A stretch of DNA of 64,000 bases from Cerrena zonata (Eukaryota > Basidiomycota > Agaricomycetes > Polyporales > Cerrenaceae): NCBI GenBank assembly GCA_038087015.1, contig JASBNA010000056.1:124001-188000 (forward strand). Direction: 5' to 3'. The notes beneath the pieces were generated by a model that had not been told where the DNA came from, searched no databases, and worked only from the letters and a program-made list of their open reading frames with translations. Made by a program: the position numbers and the translations under genes. Positions 44,124 to 54,636 of this stretch are shown piece after piece. Within the stretch, counting starts at the first letter, position 1, and each line of letters begins with the position of its first letter.

Positions 44124-44489
44124 CTACAGCCCTTCGGAGCGGCCGAGGCAAGTCCTACTGAAGCTGAGTCGCTTAACCTTGTCTAACAATTCCAGCTGAA
44201 ACTCGTCATTGCCCAAACTTTCTTTATTTATGTCTCGTTTCAATTTGGTCCAAAGGCTCTGGCGACGCTTTGCGAAGAGCATCGGAGCCTCCGACGGAGG
44301 CTCCATCGCCAGCTCGAATGAAAGATCCGTACATCTGATCGGTTGTGTGCAGGACCAGATTGATCCTATTTCTGATTTTGTGCGACTATTTTTTTTGCTG
44401 GGTGTACGGCTGTTTTGTTTTCTTGGTGTACGGCTGTTTTGCCCTCGTGCGGCGGCTAATTGATTCGATGTATCATTTTTAACAGCCAA
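44124..44489 (-). CDS. Hypothetical basic protein with NSRTP repeats
   Basis: A 121-residue frame that I do not recognise. Residues 16-38 contain three copies of a [KQ]NSRT[PK] unit, and the C-terminal half is amphipathic (LWTKLKRDINKESLGNDEF). It would be transcribed divergently from the next gene, with its 5' end 130 bases away. A Rap1-like site and a perfect hairpin lie inside it, which argues that the region may be promoter rather than coding. Uncertain. Confidence 0.3.
   Translation of the reverse strand: MAVKNDTSNQLAAARGQNSRTPRKQNSRTPSKKNSRTKSEIGSIWSCTQPIRCTDLSFELAMEPPSEAPMLFAKRRQSLWTKLKRDINKESLGNDEFQLELLDKVKRLSFSRTCLGRSEGL
44284..44304. repeat. Perfect 10-base inverted repeat with a one-base centre
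   Basis: GGAGCCTCCG, a single A, then CGGAGGCTCC. It lies 19 bases left of a Rap1-like site (AGATCCGTACATC, 44323-44335, 11 of 13 consensus positions). It could be an operator-like palindrome or a chance hairpin in coding sequence. Confidence 0.7.
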
Positions 44490-44498
44490 AACAGGTCA

Positions 44499-44582
44499 AC
44501 TTGTTCTTCACTACTTGTTCTTCACTACTTGTTCTTCACTACTTGTTCTTCACTACTTGTTCTTCACTACCTGCTCTTCACT
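44499..44582. repeat. 14-base tandem repeat, six copies, before the 44619 gene
   Basis: Five exact ACTTGTTCTTCACT units and one with two substitutions (ACCTGCTCTTCACT). The array ends 36 bases before ATG 44619, so it is probably in the promoter or 5' leader. Confidence 0.95.
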
Positions 44583-44618
44583 ACTTCCTCAAGCACTTCT
44601 TCGTCGACGTCCTGTGAT

Positions 44619-45281
44619 ATGTCAAGAACAGTCAAGGCGGGCCAGAACATGCTCCAGGCTGGAACGGGCGCTTCCGTGAGTGACATGGCTGCTACGCAGA
44701 CCGTGAACCCAGCACTCCCACGGAGTATTCCCAGTAAGGTACTTCCTGAAGACTGTTCCCAGTTGAATTACTTGGTTTCTTTGTCTAATTACTTTGGTAA
44801 GGATGCAAGTCAGGATGCAACCAAGGATGCCCAACCCAAGAAGAAGAGAAAGCGTAGTAAAGTCGATAAGTCGGTAAGTCATGGTAACACACCAGCTCAA
44901 CAAACCAAAAAAGGCCAACGGAGTAACCCGATCAGAAGCGATCCAGTCAGGAGTGTTCAACAGACAAATCAACCCATTCAACCTACTCAGCTTCCTCAAG
45001 CTACTCATCCCCAACCTCAACCTCAAAACCAACAAAGTTCTTACCAAGAAAACAAGGCCTCTGTCACTCCATATTCCCAGACCTTCCTTCTTGACCAAAA
45101 TGCCCAGATTAACTATTTGGCCTTTCAAATCTCTCATTTGGCCGCTCAACTAAACTCGCTCGCCGGTCAAATCAATCAAGTCGCTCAAACGCTCAATCAA
45201 CCTTATTATGTTAATTCTCGCATGGTTTATCCAAACCGGCCAAATGAGTTGGACCAAGCAAATCAACAGCCAGATCAATGA
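44619..45281 (+). CDS. Hypothetical Gln/Pro-rich nuclear-type protein
   Basis: From ATG 44619 (MSRTVKAGQNMLQAG) a 220-residue protein that I do not recognise; the frame extends 53 codons upstream only through the 14-base repeat. Visible parts are a basic nuclear-signal-like cluster PKKKRKRSK (about residue 73), a Gln/Pro/Asn-rich middle (about 110-155) and a C-terminal heptad-like region (INYLAFQISHLAAQLNSLAG then QINQVAQTLNQ), suggesting a coiled coil. Codon use is less biased than in the neighbours. The gene is bracketed by tandem repeats on both sides. It may be a fast-evolving, lineage-specific regulator. Confidence 0.5.
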   Translation: MSRTVKAGQNMLQAGTGASVSDMAATQTVNPALPRSIPSKVLPEDCSQLNYLVSLSNYFGKDASQDATKDAQPKKKRKRSKVDKSVSHGNTPAQQTKKGQRSNPIRSDPVRSVQQTNQPIQPTQLPQATHPQPQPQNQQSSYQENKASVTPYSQTFLLDQNAQINYLAFQISHLAAQLNSLAGQINQVAQTLNQPYYVNSRMVYPNRPNELDQANQQPDQ

Positions 45282-46028
45282 ATGAATGAGTTAATCAACG
45301 GATAGAGTACTCCATTCATCTGCAACACCATTCATCTACTCCTACCACTACTCCTACCACTACTCCACTACTCCTGCCACTACTCCACTACTCCTGCCAC
45401 TACTCCACTACTACTCTCTTTATCATTTGCTCCAGCGACTCTATCAACCTCATTTGCTCCAGCGACTCTATCAACCTCATTTGCTCCATCAACACCTACT
45501 CCTCTATTCCACACCCGAATTTGAAGTAGTTTTTTGTTGATGTTGAAAATTGCTACTTTGTACAGAGCATCGGTCAAATTTAAACGCCGATTGAGAGAAT
45601 TTTTGCGACAAAAACTTACTAAAGCCTTTTTTTTTACAACCGATGCGCTTTTTTTGCATTTTTTTTTGCATTTTTTTTGCAATTACTTCGTTTTTTGGCT
45701 TAACCTTAACGAACGCACGGCGAGAACTTCCCAATGAAGGGACCAAAACGGTAAAAAAAGAATGTGCTCTTATAACCTCGATACACAAATGAGGATTTGG
45801 GTAAAAGAATTGAGTTTTTTTTTGTTTTTTTTGCTTTTTCTCCATGCCGATCTATAAAGGCACTTCGGTGTTTCGAGATCCTCGCATAACAAATAATACT
45901 GGAATAATAATGTTTGAAAAAATTAAAGTATCCATGGAAAATATCCTATTCCCGATGGATATACACACATATATATATGTTATGGGAACCCTCCATTTCG
46001 CTAGTCTTTGTTGTCTTCAAAATCAAGG
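45282..46028. repeat. Repeat-rich intergenic region
   Basis: It has two kinds of tandem repeat. At about 45345-45415 runs of CCACTACTCC[TA] units occur. At 45423-45476 a 27-base unit starting TCATTTGCTCCAGCGACTCT occurs twice exactly, with a partial third copy at 45477. T-rich tracts at about 45628-45676 contain repeated TTTTTTTGCA units. TATA-like ATATATATAT at about 45969-45978 probably serves the transporter downstream. Leftward frames here only translate the repeats. Confidence 0.75.
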
Positions 46029-47702
46029 ATGTCTGAGAAAGATCAAGAAGTAAATCAAGCTGATAGTTCATTTGAGTCTTCGAGTGAAAATATCAATAGA
46101 TATGAAGGAACTCAAGCACATGAAGAAGGAATCCATAAAGTGGTTAGCAAATTAGAAGAAGGTGCTGGTTCTTTGGGTCCTTTAGAACAACCTTACGACT
46201 TAGTTAAAGTTGAAACCCATCCTGATCCAAATACTACTTATAACCCAGAAGATCCTTGGAATTATCCAATTGATAAAGAAACAGGTTTAAGAATTGTTGA
46301 ATTTGTTCAAGATGATAAAAAAAATCCAAAAAATATGTCTACCGCTCATAAATGGCTTATTACTTGTATCTTAGGTTTAATTTGTTTTATTGTTGCCTTG
46401 GGTAGTGCAATTGTTACTGGTGATATTGCCGGCCCAGCTGAGTATTTCGAAGTTAGTGAAGAAGTGATCATTTTATCAGAAGTTACCGTTTTCGTTATTG
46501 GTTTCGGTGTTGGTCCTCTTTTCGTTGCTGGTTTATCTGAAGAACTTGGAAGAAATGCTGTTTACTTCCCAACCTTAGTTTTAGCTGTAATCTTTGTTAT
46601 TCCTTGTGCTTTGGCTAACAATATTGCAACTATGCTTATTTGTCGTTTACTCGATGGTATCTTTTTCTCTGCTCCAATGACTTTAATCGGGGGTAGTTTA
46701 GCTGATATTTGGGATGCTAAAGATCGTGGTAAAGCAATGAGTGTCTTTTCTGCTGCTCCTTTTATTGGTCCAGTTATGGGTCCTATCTTTGGTGGTTTGT
46801 TAGGTGATTACACTTCAACCTGGAGATGGGTCTTTTGGGCTTTTTTAATCATTTCAGGTTTCTTCGTGGGCCTTTTCATGATTTTAATTCCTGAAACTCA
46901 TGGTCCTACCATTTTGAAAAGACGTTCGAAATGGTTAAGAAAGAAAACTGGTGATCAAAGTTATAAAACTTTTGCAGAACTTGCTCCTAAAAATTTCAAA
47001 GAAACTGCCAAACAATCTTTATTAAGGCCTCTTATCTTATTAGGAGAATTGATTGTGTTTTTAATTACCTTATACATGTCGGTTATTTACGGTTTATTAT
47101 ACATGTTTTTCTTTGCTTATCCAGTTGTTTATATGGAAGATAAAGGTTGGTCTGCGCTGATGACCGGGGTCATGTTCTTACCAATTGGTGCTGGTGTCAT
47201 TCTTTCTACTGCCGTGTCTCCTCTTATTAATAAAGATTATAATAAGAGAGCTCAAGTATATAGGGATAAGGGTGAACTTCCTCCTCCAGAATTGAGACTT
47301 ATTCCTATGATGATTGCTTGTTGGTTTGTTCCAATAGGTTTATTCTCTTTTGCCTGGTCCTCTTACTCTGATATCTCTTGGGCAGGTCCTTGTTTTAGTG
47401 GTTTTGCTTGTGGTTTCGGTTTCTGTGCTTTATATAACCCTGCAAATAACTACATTGTTGACTCTTATCAACACTATGCCGCTAGTGGATTGGCTGCTAA
47501 AACTTTCGTCAGATCAATTTGGGGTGCTTGTGTTCCTTTGTTTACTATCCAAATGTATCATCGTTTAGGAGACCAATGGGCAACTTCGTTAATGGCTTTT
47601 ATTTCTTTGGCCTGTTGTATAATTCCTTATTTATTCTTCTTCTTTGGTGCTAGAATTAGAAGACACTCAAAATACGCATATGCTCCTGAATTGGACGAAT
47701 AA
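46029..47702 (+). CDS. Major facilitator superfamily transporter, DHA1 drug/polyamine type
   Basis: The start at 46029 ([14 protein letters not shown]) gives 557 residues; seven further upstream codons are open. A hydrophilic N-terminal 105 residues contains the DPWNYP motif usual in fungal DHA1 members. About 12 membrane segments follow in two sets of six. Family marks include [15 protein letters not shown] (loop 2-3 motif), [23 protein letters not shown] and the motif C-like [17 protein letters not shown] in segment 5. A central loop is basic ([10 protein letters not shown]). DHA1 carriers exchange protons for drugs, polyamines or other small cations; substrate not predictable. Relatives include Nag4/Tpo/Flr1-type proteins. 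Confidence 0.88.
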   Translation: MSEKDQEVNQADSSFESSSENINRYEGTQAHEEGIHKVVSKLEEGAGSLGPLEQPYDLVKVETHPDPNTTYNPEDPWNYPIDKETGLRIVEFVQDDKKNPKNMSTAHKWLITCILGLICFIVALGSAIVTGDIAGPAEYFEVSEEVIILSEVTVFVIGFGVGPLFVAGLSEELGRNAVYFPTLVLAVIFVIPCALANNIATMLICRLLDGIFFSAPMTLIGGSLADIWDAKDRGKAMSVFSAAPFIGPVMGPIFGGLLGDYTSTWRWVFWAFLIISGFFVGLFMILIPETHGPTILKRRSKWLRKKTGDQSYKTFAELAPKNFKETAKQSLLRPLILLGELIVFLITLYMSVIYGLLYMFFFAYPVVYMEDKGWSALMTGVMFLPIGAGVILSTAVSPLINKDYNKRAQVYRDKGELPPPELRLIPMMIACWFVPIGLFSFAWSSYSDISWAGPCFSGFACGFGFCALYNPANNYIVDSYQHYAASGLAAKTFVRSIWGACVPLFTIQMYHRLGDQWATSLMAFISLACCIIPYLFFFFGARIRRHSKYAYAPELDE

Positions 47703-48015
47703 TCCGTCATGTTATTTCAATAATTTTCTCATTGCATTCTTTTGCTTAATTAATATCTTAATTTATATAATTCTATGGCTAAATTTAATACTTATCTAAG
47801 TTTTGTAGCTATCTTCAATTGTGAATACTTTAAATTTTGTAACTCGTGGCAAAGATTCCATCACCTTTTTTTTGAATATTTTACATTTTTTATTCAAAAT
47901 TACAAACTAGTTTACCAATCAAAATATAAAAAGGATCTCTACAATAAAATAAAATTGTTTGAAATCAAACTGTCAGTCAATTATATACAGATAAGTATAA
48001 TACATATATAGAATC
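47703..48015. other. Convergent intergenic region
   Basis: 313 very AT-rich bases holding the 3' ends of the transporter and BLM10. A frame at 47775-48011 is AT-driven and not supported. Confidence 0.5.
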
Positions 48016-51000
48016 CTAAATAATGTAACTTTTCCACAAGACCCCTTCTAAGTCCTGAGATTGTTCTTCACTGAATACTCGGCTATCAATGTGCCATGTA
48101 TCCTGGCGTGTTTTCTTGAATCTTCCTAGAGTGTCTTTCGCAGTTTTACCAACAACTCCTGGAATACCAGTACATTTATTTGCAATGATAGTTAAAACTT
48201 TAGGAACCCATTGAGGAGGAGGTGACATGTATGGGAAAGCATGTATCAAGGCACCCAATCCTAAAGTGGCACCATGTAATACAGTACTATCTTCTGTAGA
48301 GATGTTTTTAAACCCATTTTTCTTATACTTCTTTCTTAATTTATCAAGTTCATTTGAATACTTTTTCGTGAAAAATTTGACTAATTCTTCTACTTCAGCT
48401 GGTGGAGAGGTGTGAATAAGTCCAGACAATGTAGATGCTTCAGATTCCCTAACTTGTACATTCTTATGGTATATTAAATTATCAGTCAATTTGATTATTC
48501 TTTGTCTTTGGCTTTTGTCGAGACTGAATAAGTTCTTGAAATAAATTGTTTCAGTGAATTCTCCGATTATAAGTAATTGCACCACGTTTAAGGTTTTCGA
48601 TACATTACCCTCAAGCATTCTGACAATTCTCTCTAATGATGCTTTGTTGAATGGGATTTGGGAAACTTTTTTGAATGGAGTTATTGGATCAATATTGCCT
48701 AGTTGACAAACTTCCTTCATATTGATCAATCCAAGCAAAAATGGAATAATTAATGTATCAACGTAGTCTTGATATAAAATCGCAATACTAGTGTTCAATG
48801 ATTGTCTCAAAAATGTTAACACGGTGGTAGCAGCATATATGTAATCTGATTTTAAGATCTCCTGTGGAGTTAAGTTTTCAACCTCCAATCTCCACTTTTC
48901 AATATTATTGAACACCCCCGGTAACAGCTCTAATAACATATTATGCTTATTGTTCTCATACAAAATTTTCCCATCATCTTGGTAACAACTGTTAGCAAAT
49001 GTCTCTCCATTTAATACAGACTCAGGGAAAAAAGTGAAAGATGTAATAGCAATTAGAGACCCAACCTGATCTCTAATTGCTTGGTATTTATTGTTGATGT
49101 TTTGAAGACACATCGATAAAATTTTTTCAGGATCTGAATATGTCCAAGTAACTGTCGATATGAATGATCCAGCGAATCCTAATCTTGTGGCATCTTTAAT
49201 TGCACTATCAGAATCGGAATTGATAGTGAATCCAGTCACTAGACTAAAAACTTGAGGAAATCTTCGCCAATCGATATGAGATGGTACCCACCATGAGAAA
49301 ATGCTCCACACACCTGCATTATCTGGAGATAAATCTTCTTCGAAAATTTTTGTCAACAACTTAACTATAAAAGCATCTCTTTTAATGGCAATCTCGTGAC
49401 TAACAGTCTTGGAAGCGATCAAGGCACCAGCAAGTAATTCGCAAACAACAATGTGAGTACCTTTATCGTCTGAAACATAGATCTCTTCTATAACTTTCAA
49501 AAATTCTTCGAATGTAAAATTCTCGATATACCCATTTGAAATTAAGGATACAATAGAGGCAGTTACAGAAACATCAGTTCCTTGAAATGCTGATGTGGTC
49601 TCATTATCTGCAATCCATAATTTGACAATATTGATGAACCACTCTTTATTAACACAATTACCAAAAGCCTTCAAAATGTGAGAATCACTTGGTGTTAAAT
49701 CCAATTCATGGCAAGGCTTGGGGGTGACCGCTAACATATTCTCATCCCAGAATAACCATCCGTTATTTGCCTTATGATCGATAAAAAAATCGGGGTGTTC
49801 TAAATTTTTGAATTCCTGTTGCCATAACTTCAGATATAAACTAGATTCAGAAGAGCACTTAATAATCTTGAGATCTTTGGGTATATACGAAAAATCGTAC
49901 ATATTCTTGAGCTCGTAATTGTAGAGCTGAAGAACATAAAGTTTATTGACGAGTTTATGAATACCCTTCAATGCCAATCTCGAAACAATCGGATGATCGT
50001 TGGAAGCTTCCTTAGCTAATATCTGGAATACATCGTTATTAATCGGAATTTCGTAATCAAGTTGCATATCAATCAATAAGAATAAGTTAAGCGATGTTGT
50101 CTTCCAATGGCCATTATGTTTTTCATTGCTGATAACGCTTTCTTCCAATTTGCTAAGTTTTTCAAGATAAAGCTTTCTTTTTCGTTCTTTAGCTAATTTC
50201 ACTGCTTTAATTTCTAAATCAATAAATTCATCAGGTGGCCTAATAGTATCGATTGCTGATGAATCAATAAGACAAACACTACTTGGAGGAGTAATTGTAC
50301 TGTAAACACCTTTAAAAAGTTTTTGAGCAATCTCATTGACTTCAAGGTTATCAATAGCTAAACAACGATGAAGTAATTCAACATACTTCTGAAGATTGAA
50401 ATAGTCATTTTGTATTTTATGTTTGATTCGTCTCAATGCAAAAATGTTCAACCCACTTTCAATCTTCTTGAAATCATCCTCTTCAAGAGCTTTGCTTAAG
50501 TATCTAAAAGATAATCTGGCAATTACATTATATGAGCCATTGAGTCTTTTCATTGCATCCACTAAAGTAATTCTTGCAGCCGATGCAATAGTTGCATAAG
50601 TTGAAAAAGACAACTTCACCACATCCTCAAGTAACAATTTATCTAAGTCAGTCTGGGTCCTTGAGGTGGAATGTAATGCAACTCTCAACAGATGATATCC
50701 TTCGATTCTAGACCCAAACAGGATTCTGGTATAAGGCTTACGCACTCTGTTGATATGCTGGATAGTCTCAACGTAAAATGAACTAATTTTAGCGTGACTA
50801 TTTTCAAGAATACGATCCCTTCCTACGTCGGAGAACCATATATTAAGTGCATATAAGTAATGCTTGAAGATTTTAGTATCATCTTTGAAATGAGCATTCA
50901 TGAATTTACCAATTAAATGTAAACTTTTACCAATCAAGTGACGTGTCTTATGAATCTTGAGATAGAGTTCATTTGATCTCTTTGTTTCCATATCATCACC

Positions 51001-54000
51001 AAAAAAATAACGAGAGGTATAAAGCTTTCTTTCTCTAAAAGTGATGCCGGGATTCATTGAGGACATATCAACACCCTCAATTGATGGAGTAGCTCTAGCT
51101 GATGGATCAATGGAATTTGCAGGGGAGCCCGACTTGCTGAACGCCAATATATCTCGATTTTTTGAATAGCTGCTATGGTCAGCTTTGAGATGTTGTTTAC
51201 TGGAATCTTTGTCCATATCTTCATCTTCATCGATCATGGAGGTATTGAAGTCTCCTAATTTATCAAAATCAATCATATATTCAATCAAATCATTATTTCC
51301 AATGTCCTCAACTATTCTTTGTAAATTCTCATGCAAATTTTCGTGACGTAACTCATCATCACTTGAGCTCTTAGAACTTTTCATGCCTCTTATTTGTTTC
51401 AATAAAGCAAGACGTTGTTGAATGGATTCAGATTGATTTTGACTTAACTTTGGAATGTCTTCTTCAAAAGATGGATCCAACAAGAACGATATACCACTCA
51501 GGGCATAACTCAAATACAAAAGGTTCATTCTCAATTCATCAGTGAGATGAAGAGTGTCTTTACTACCTTCACTCGAGTATTTTTTCATTATAACCTGGAT
51601 ATTACTTAATAATTTTGTAACATGATCATTGAAAGTTTCGGCAGCAAATTTGACCTCTCTTTCAGTCGGGATAAACCAACCAAATGTCAATGATTCTTCA
51701 GAGAATCTATACTCATCAAATTGAAACCCGCCCCAGCATTTTTCATCGACACCGTATTTAGCCTGATAGGCTGGTGCAATTAATCTGCTTTCGGATAACC
51801 TGATCTTGGTTGTGGCTTGTAGAATTTGATTCAAAAGGTAAGAGCTAGAAAATACAGCCGGTCCCTTTACGTATTGCATGATATAGAATGAAAATTCATT
51901 TAAGTCCTTTCCAAGAGAAACAACATATTCACCACCATTTCCCACGCATTCATTCAAAATAGTGAGATTCCAGAATAAAGGTTGATCTCGAGGAACAATA
52001 TCAACACCAGTCCTAGAGACCCCAGCCCCATTTTCTGTTATTTCATCTCGCACTCTGTCCATAAGTATGGGAGCCAAAGTTTTTAAGTATGCTGGATCAC
52101 GCTTAATCATCCCACCCATTATTTCAGCAATGACATCTGAAATTGTATAATAGGTATTTTCAGTAATAAATTCAACAAAATCTTTTCTAAAAGACCTGAA
52201 TATATCATCACTCAATGATTCCAATATAACAAATATGAACTTTGGTAATGAGCTGCATAAATCTTTTTCAATACCTGTACTCTTAGAAGGGTCGGGGATA
52301 TTTTCGAGTAAAATGAATATTTTTTGGGCGAAAGTCTTCATCAACAGTTGAAAAGCAGATGAGGATGATTTCAAAGCACTAACTTCCATTTCTTCGTCTA
52401 TATCAAAATTGACTTCACCAAACTCGTCAGAAACATCACAATTTTCGAATAATTGAGTTTGCAAATATTGAAGGTGATTTTGAGTAAATTCTAATGCCAA
52501 TGTAGGTTCACCTTCACCATTTGTAAGATCGTAAAATGGAACGAAGTTTGCAACAGATGCTATTGTATTCAAAGTGTGTATAGTCTTCTCTAAGTCATTT
52601 GAATCAATACCTGGTAATGCTAGAGATAAAATCCTAGTAAGATGGACCCTGTAAACTGGGGTAGATGCATAAAAACGGGATAATTCTTCAATGGTTCTGA
52701 GGGCAATCACGACTCTATGAGTAGAAAGAACACCTTCCAACGACTCATAAATATCCGGAGTTAAATATTCTAATACTTTTTCTGGCCTGAGATATGCCAA
52801 TAAATTGGCACAAGACAAATAATCATCAGTGGCACTTTCTTTCTTAGAATGGATACCAGTTTTAACTAGAGGTAAGAAAATTTGAACAAAAGTATCAACT
52901 ACCTTATCTGTCAACGCATAATGTGGAGGAAGGTTATTCAATAAACCATTTTTTTCACGTTCAAGGTTAAAACGTTTATGAAATTGATAAATCAAGCTCA
53001 AAATCAATTTAGAAATGGGGCGAGTCCATTCACCACTATTTGAAGGATGGACATAACTTTCAATTGCATTAAGTAAGTTTTTTAAATGACAAACTGCCCC
53101 TCCTTCTTCAAGACAAGTATCACCATTCATGGAGAATACAATTGCTGATGCAAAACCATGGAAGAACTTTGCCTTCATGGAACCGAACTTTTCTGGTCTT
53201 ATACTTAGACTATTGATTAAAACTTGGATGAGATATTCCATTTGATCATCGGAGAAAACCCCTGATTTACCAAGATGCAAATAGGATTGAACATTAGGTT
53301 TGGTTAATTCAACAAGAGAAGACATGGCAATGGTACCAATTCTTGAGGTTAGATGAGAGTCTATACCCGAGCTTTTGCTTAATTTATTCCAGATATAAAA
53401 GAAGGAAGGAATATAATGACGGATATCATAATTACTAGAGGGACCTTCAGGAACAAAAGTTAATGGAAGCATTGACATTGAAGAAAGAACCAATAAAGCA
53501 CTAAATATTGAAAATTTACTACCTAATTTTGTAAAAATGGCAGGTAATGCCTCTGCCGGGTAAAAAGAAGAGGCTCTTTCAGCCAATTTTAATAGTTGGC
53601 GATGTTCTTTCTTTTCAAATGCATCTAGAGAGCTATCAATGGATGGGAAATGATTATTTAATTCATTATATAAATCTTCCCACGGTAAGATTAAACCATG
53701 ATCTCTTAATAATTCGGTATCTTTCGTTAAGATTTCAAAAGTTTTCACATATATTTTCAAATTAATAAGTTGACCTCTGCATAAACATAATGCATAATAA
53801 ACTTTAGCGAGGCTTATTCTCAAAGAAAGGGGCATATCATATTTCATTTTGAGCCAAACAAGCAATTCATGAGTCCAGATACGTACACTTACTACCGCAG
53901 CTGATTTAGGAGGTTTTTTATGTTGAACTGCCGAATCACTTGTATCATCTTCGTCGCCTTCTGCATCAATTTCATCATCTTCGTCGCCTTCAAATTCACT

Positions 54001-54636
54001 GTCTGAATCGGCCATATCTTCCACCGAAAAATAATTACTTGCTTCATCATCATCGGTATTATTTGAGGTTTTACTAGACCCAGTTTCGAATAAATTAGTT
54101 TCCAAGACTAGATCTATATCTGAAAGCCCACTAACATCTTTTAAAGACGCCAAGTCCTTTGCGGTAATTGACAAAGATCCTTGGATATCTAAAGACTTTA
54201 TTGCAATATATAAATGAGATACAATATGACTTAAGAATTTTGCTCGATCAGTTGGCAGCTCAGTTTTATAAGGAAGTAATCTAGGTAAATTCAAAGTTCT
54301 AGGTCTTGATCTAGCAAAGAATCTCGACTTGGGATCCAATTGAACTTTTTCAATTTCATCAAGATTATCAGGGTAATCTAAATTGTAATGAGTTTCTCGA
54401 CTAGATTCAATTGTGCTATAAGAAGGTCTTCTTCCTTGCACTCGCTGATGAGTTTGCGGTGTCAATGAACGGTAACTTTCGTCTTCAGTGTTCTCCTTGT
54501 TATACGACAGACTAAACACCGATCTCTGGGAAGAGTTTTGTCTTTTTATTGGAATTGGAGCTGGAAGCTCATTACTTTCTGGAACACCCATACTCAATCT
54601 CTTGACGGCGTACACAACTTCCCAATTGTTTTTCAA
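48016..54636 (-). CDS. BLM10: Blm10/PA200 proteasome activator
   Basis: A 2206-residue HEAT-repeat protein that caps the 20S proteasome core. Clear family segments include LPYKTELPTDRAKFLSHIV, LYIAIKSLDIQGSLSITAKD, WGGFQFDEYRFSEESLTFGW, SSVCLIDSSAIDTIRPPDEF, ATTVLTFLRQSLN and, at the end, DTWHIDSRVF with DLEGVLWKSYII. Acidic stretches at about residues 205-232 are unstructured. The C-terminal tail normally ends in a hydrophobic-Tyr-any (HbYX) motif that opens the core gate; here the last three residues are Y-I-I, so the penultimate Tyr is replaced. A second start at Met17 (MGVPESNELP) is possible. The frame is intact over 6.6 kb. Confidence 0.95.
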   Translation of the reverse strand: MKNNWEVVYAVKRLSMGVPESNELPAPIPIKRQNSSQRSVFSLSYNKENTEDESYRSLTPQTHQRVQGRRPSYSTIESSRETHYNLDYPDNLDEIEKVQLDPKSRFFARSRPRTLNLPRLLPYKTELPTDRAKFLSHIVSHLYIAIKSLDIQGSLSITAKDLASLKDVSGLSDIDLVLETNLFETGSSKTSNNTDDDEASNYFSVEDMADSDSEFEGDEDDEIDAEGDEDDTSDSAVQHKKPPKSAAVVSVRIWTHELLVWLKMKYDMPLSLRISLAKVYYALCLCRGQLINLKIYVKTFEILTKDTELLRDHGLILPWEDLYNELNNHFPSIDSSLDAFEKKEHRQLLKLAERASSFYPAEALPAIFTKLGSKFSIFSALLVLSSMSMLPLTFVPEGPSSNYDIRHYIPSFFYIWNKLSKSSGIDSHLTSRIGTIAMSSLVELTKPNVQSYLHLGKSGVFSDDQMEYLIQVLINSLSIRPEKFGSMKAKFFHGFASAIVFSMNGDTCLEEGGAVCHLKNLLNAIESYVHPSNSGEWTRPISKLILSLIYQFHKRFNLEREKNGLLNNLPPHYALTDKVVDTFVQIFLPLVKTGIHSKKESATDDYLSCANLLAYLRPEKVLEYLTPDIYESLEGVLSTHRVVIALRTIEELSRFYASTPVYRVHLTRILSLALPGIDSNDLEKTIHTLNTIASVANFVPFYDLTNGEGEPTLALEFTQNHLQYLQTQLFENCDVSDEFGEVNFDIDEEMEVSALKSSSSAFQLLMKTFAQKIFILLENIPDPSKSTGIEKDLCSSLPKFIFVILESLSDDIFRSFRKDFVEFITENTYYTISDVIAEIMGGMIKRDPAYLKTLAPILMDRVRDEITENGAGVSRTGVDIVPRDQPLFWNLTILNECVGNGGEYVVSLGKDLNEFSFYIMQYVKGPAVFSSSYLLNQILQATTKIRLSESRLIAPAYQAKYGVDEKCWGGFQFDEYRFSEESLTFGWFIPTEREVKFAAETFNDHVTKLLSNIQVIMKKYSSEGSKDTLHLTDELRMNLLYLSYALSGISFLLDPSFEEDIPKLSQNQSESIQQRLALLKQIRGMKSSKSSSDDELRHENLHENLQRIVEDIGNNDLIEYMIDFDKLGDFNTSMIDEDEDMDKDSSKQHLKADHSSYSKNRDILAFSKSGSPANSIDPSARATPSIEGVDMSSMNPGITFRERKLYTSRYFFGDDMETKRSNELYLKIHKTRHLIGKSLHLIGKFMNAHFKDDTKIFKHYLYALNIWFSDVGRDRILENSHAKISSFYVETIQHINRVRKPYTRILFGSRIEGYHLLRVALHSTSRTQTDLDKLLLEDVVKLSFSTYATIASAARITLVDAMKRLNGSYNVIARLSFRYLSKALEEDDFKKIESGLNIFALRRIKHKIQNDYFNLQKYVELLHRCLAIDNLEVNEIAQKLFKGVYSTITPPSSVCLIDSSAIDTIRPPDEFIDLEIKAVKLAKERKRKLYLEKLSKLEESVISNEKHNGHWKTTSLNLFLLIDMQLDYEIPINNDVFQILAKEASNDHPIVSRLALKGIHKLVNKLYVLQLYNYELKNMYDFSYIPKDLKIIKCSSESSLYLKLWQQEFKNLEHPDFFIDHKANNGWLFWDENMLAVTPKPCHELDLTPSDSHILKAFGNCVNKEWFINIVKLWIADNETTSAFQGTDVSVTASIVSLISNGYIENFTFEEFLKVIEEIYVSDDKGTHIVVCELLAGALIASKTVSHEIAIKRDAFIVKLLTKIFEEDLSPDNAGVWSIFSWWVPSHIDWRRFPQVFSLVTGFTINSDSDSAIKDATRLGFAGSFISTVTWTYSDPEKILSMCLQNINNKYQAIRDQVGSLIAITSFTFFPESVLNGETFANSCYQDDGKILYENNKHNMLLELLPGVFNNIEKWRLEVENLTPQEILKSDYIYAATTVLTFLRQSLNTSIAILYQDYVDTLIIPFLLGLINMKEVCQLGNIDPITPFKKVSQIPFNKASLERIVRMLEGNVSKTLNVVQLLIIGEFTETIYFKNLFSLDKSQRQRIIKLTDNLIYHKNVQVRESEASTLSGLIHTSPPAEVEELVKFFTKKYSNELDKLRKKYKKNGFKNISTEDSTVLHGATLGLGALIHAFPYMSPPPQWVPKVLTIIANKCTGIPGVVGKTAKDTLGRFKKTRQDTWHIDSRVFSEEQSQDLEGVLWKSYII

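Noticed and set aside
45380..45845. Leftward frames downstream of the 44619 gene
   Set aside because: They translate tandem repeats and A-rich tracts (Lys/Gln runs).
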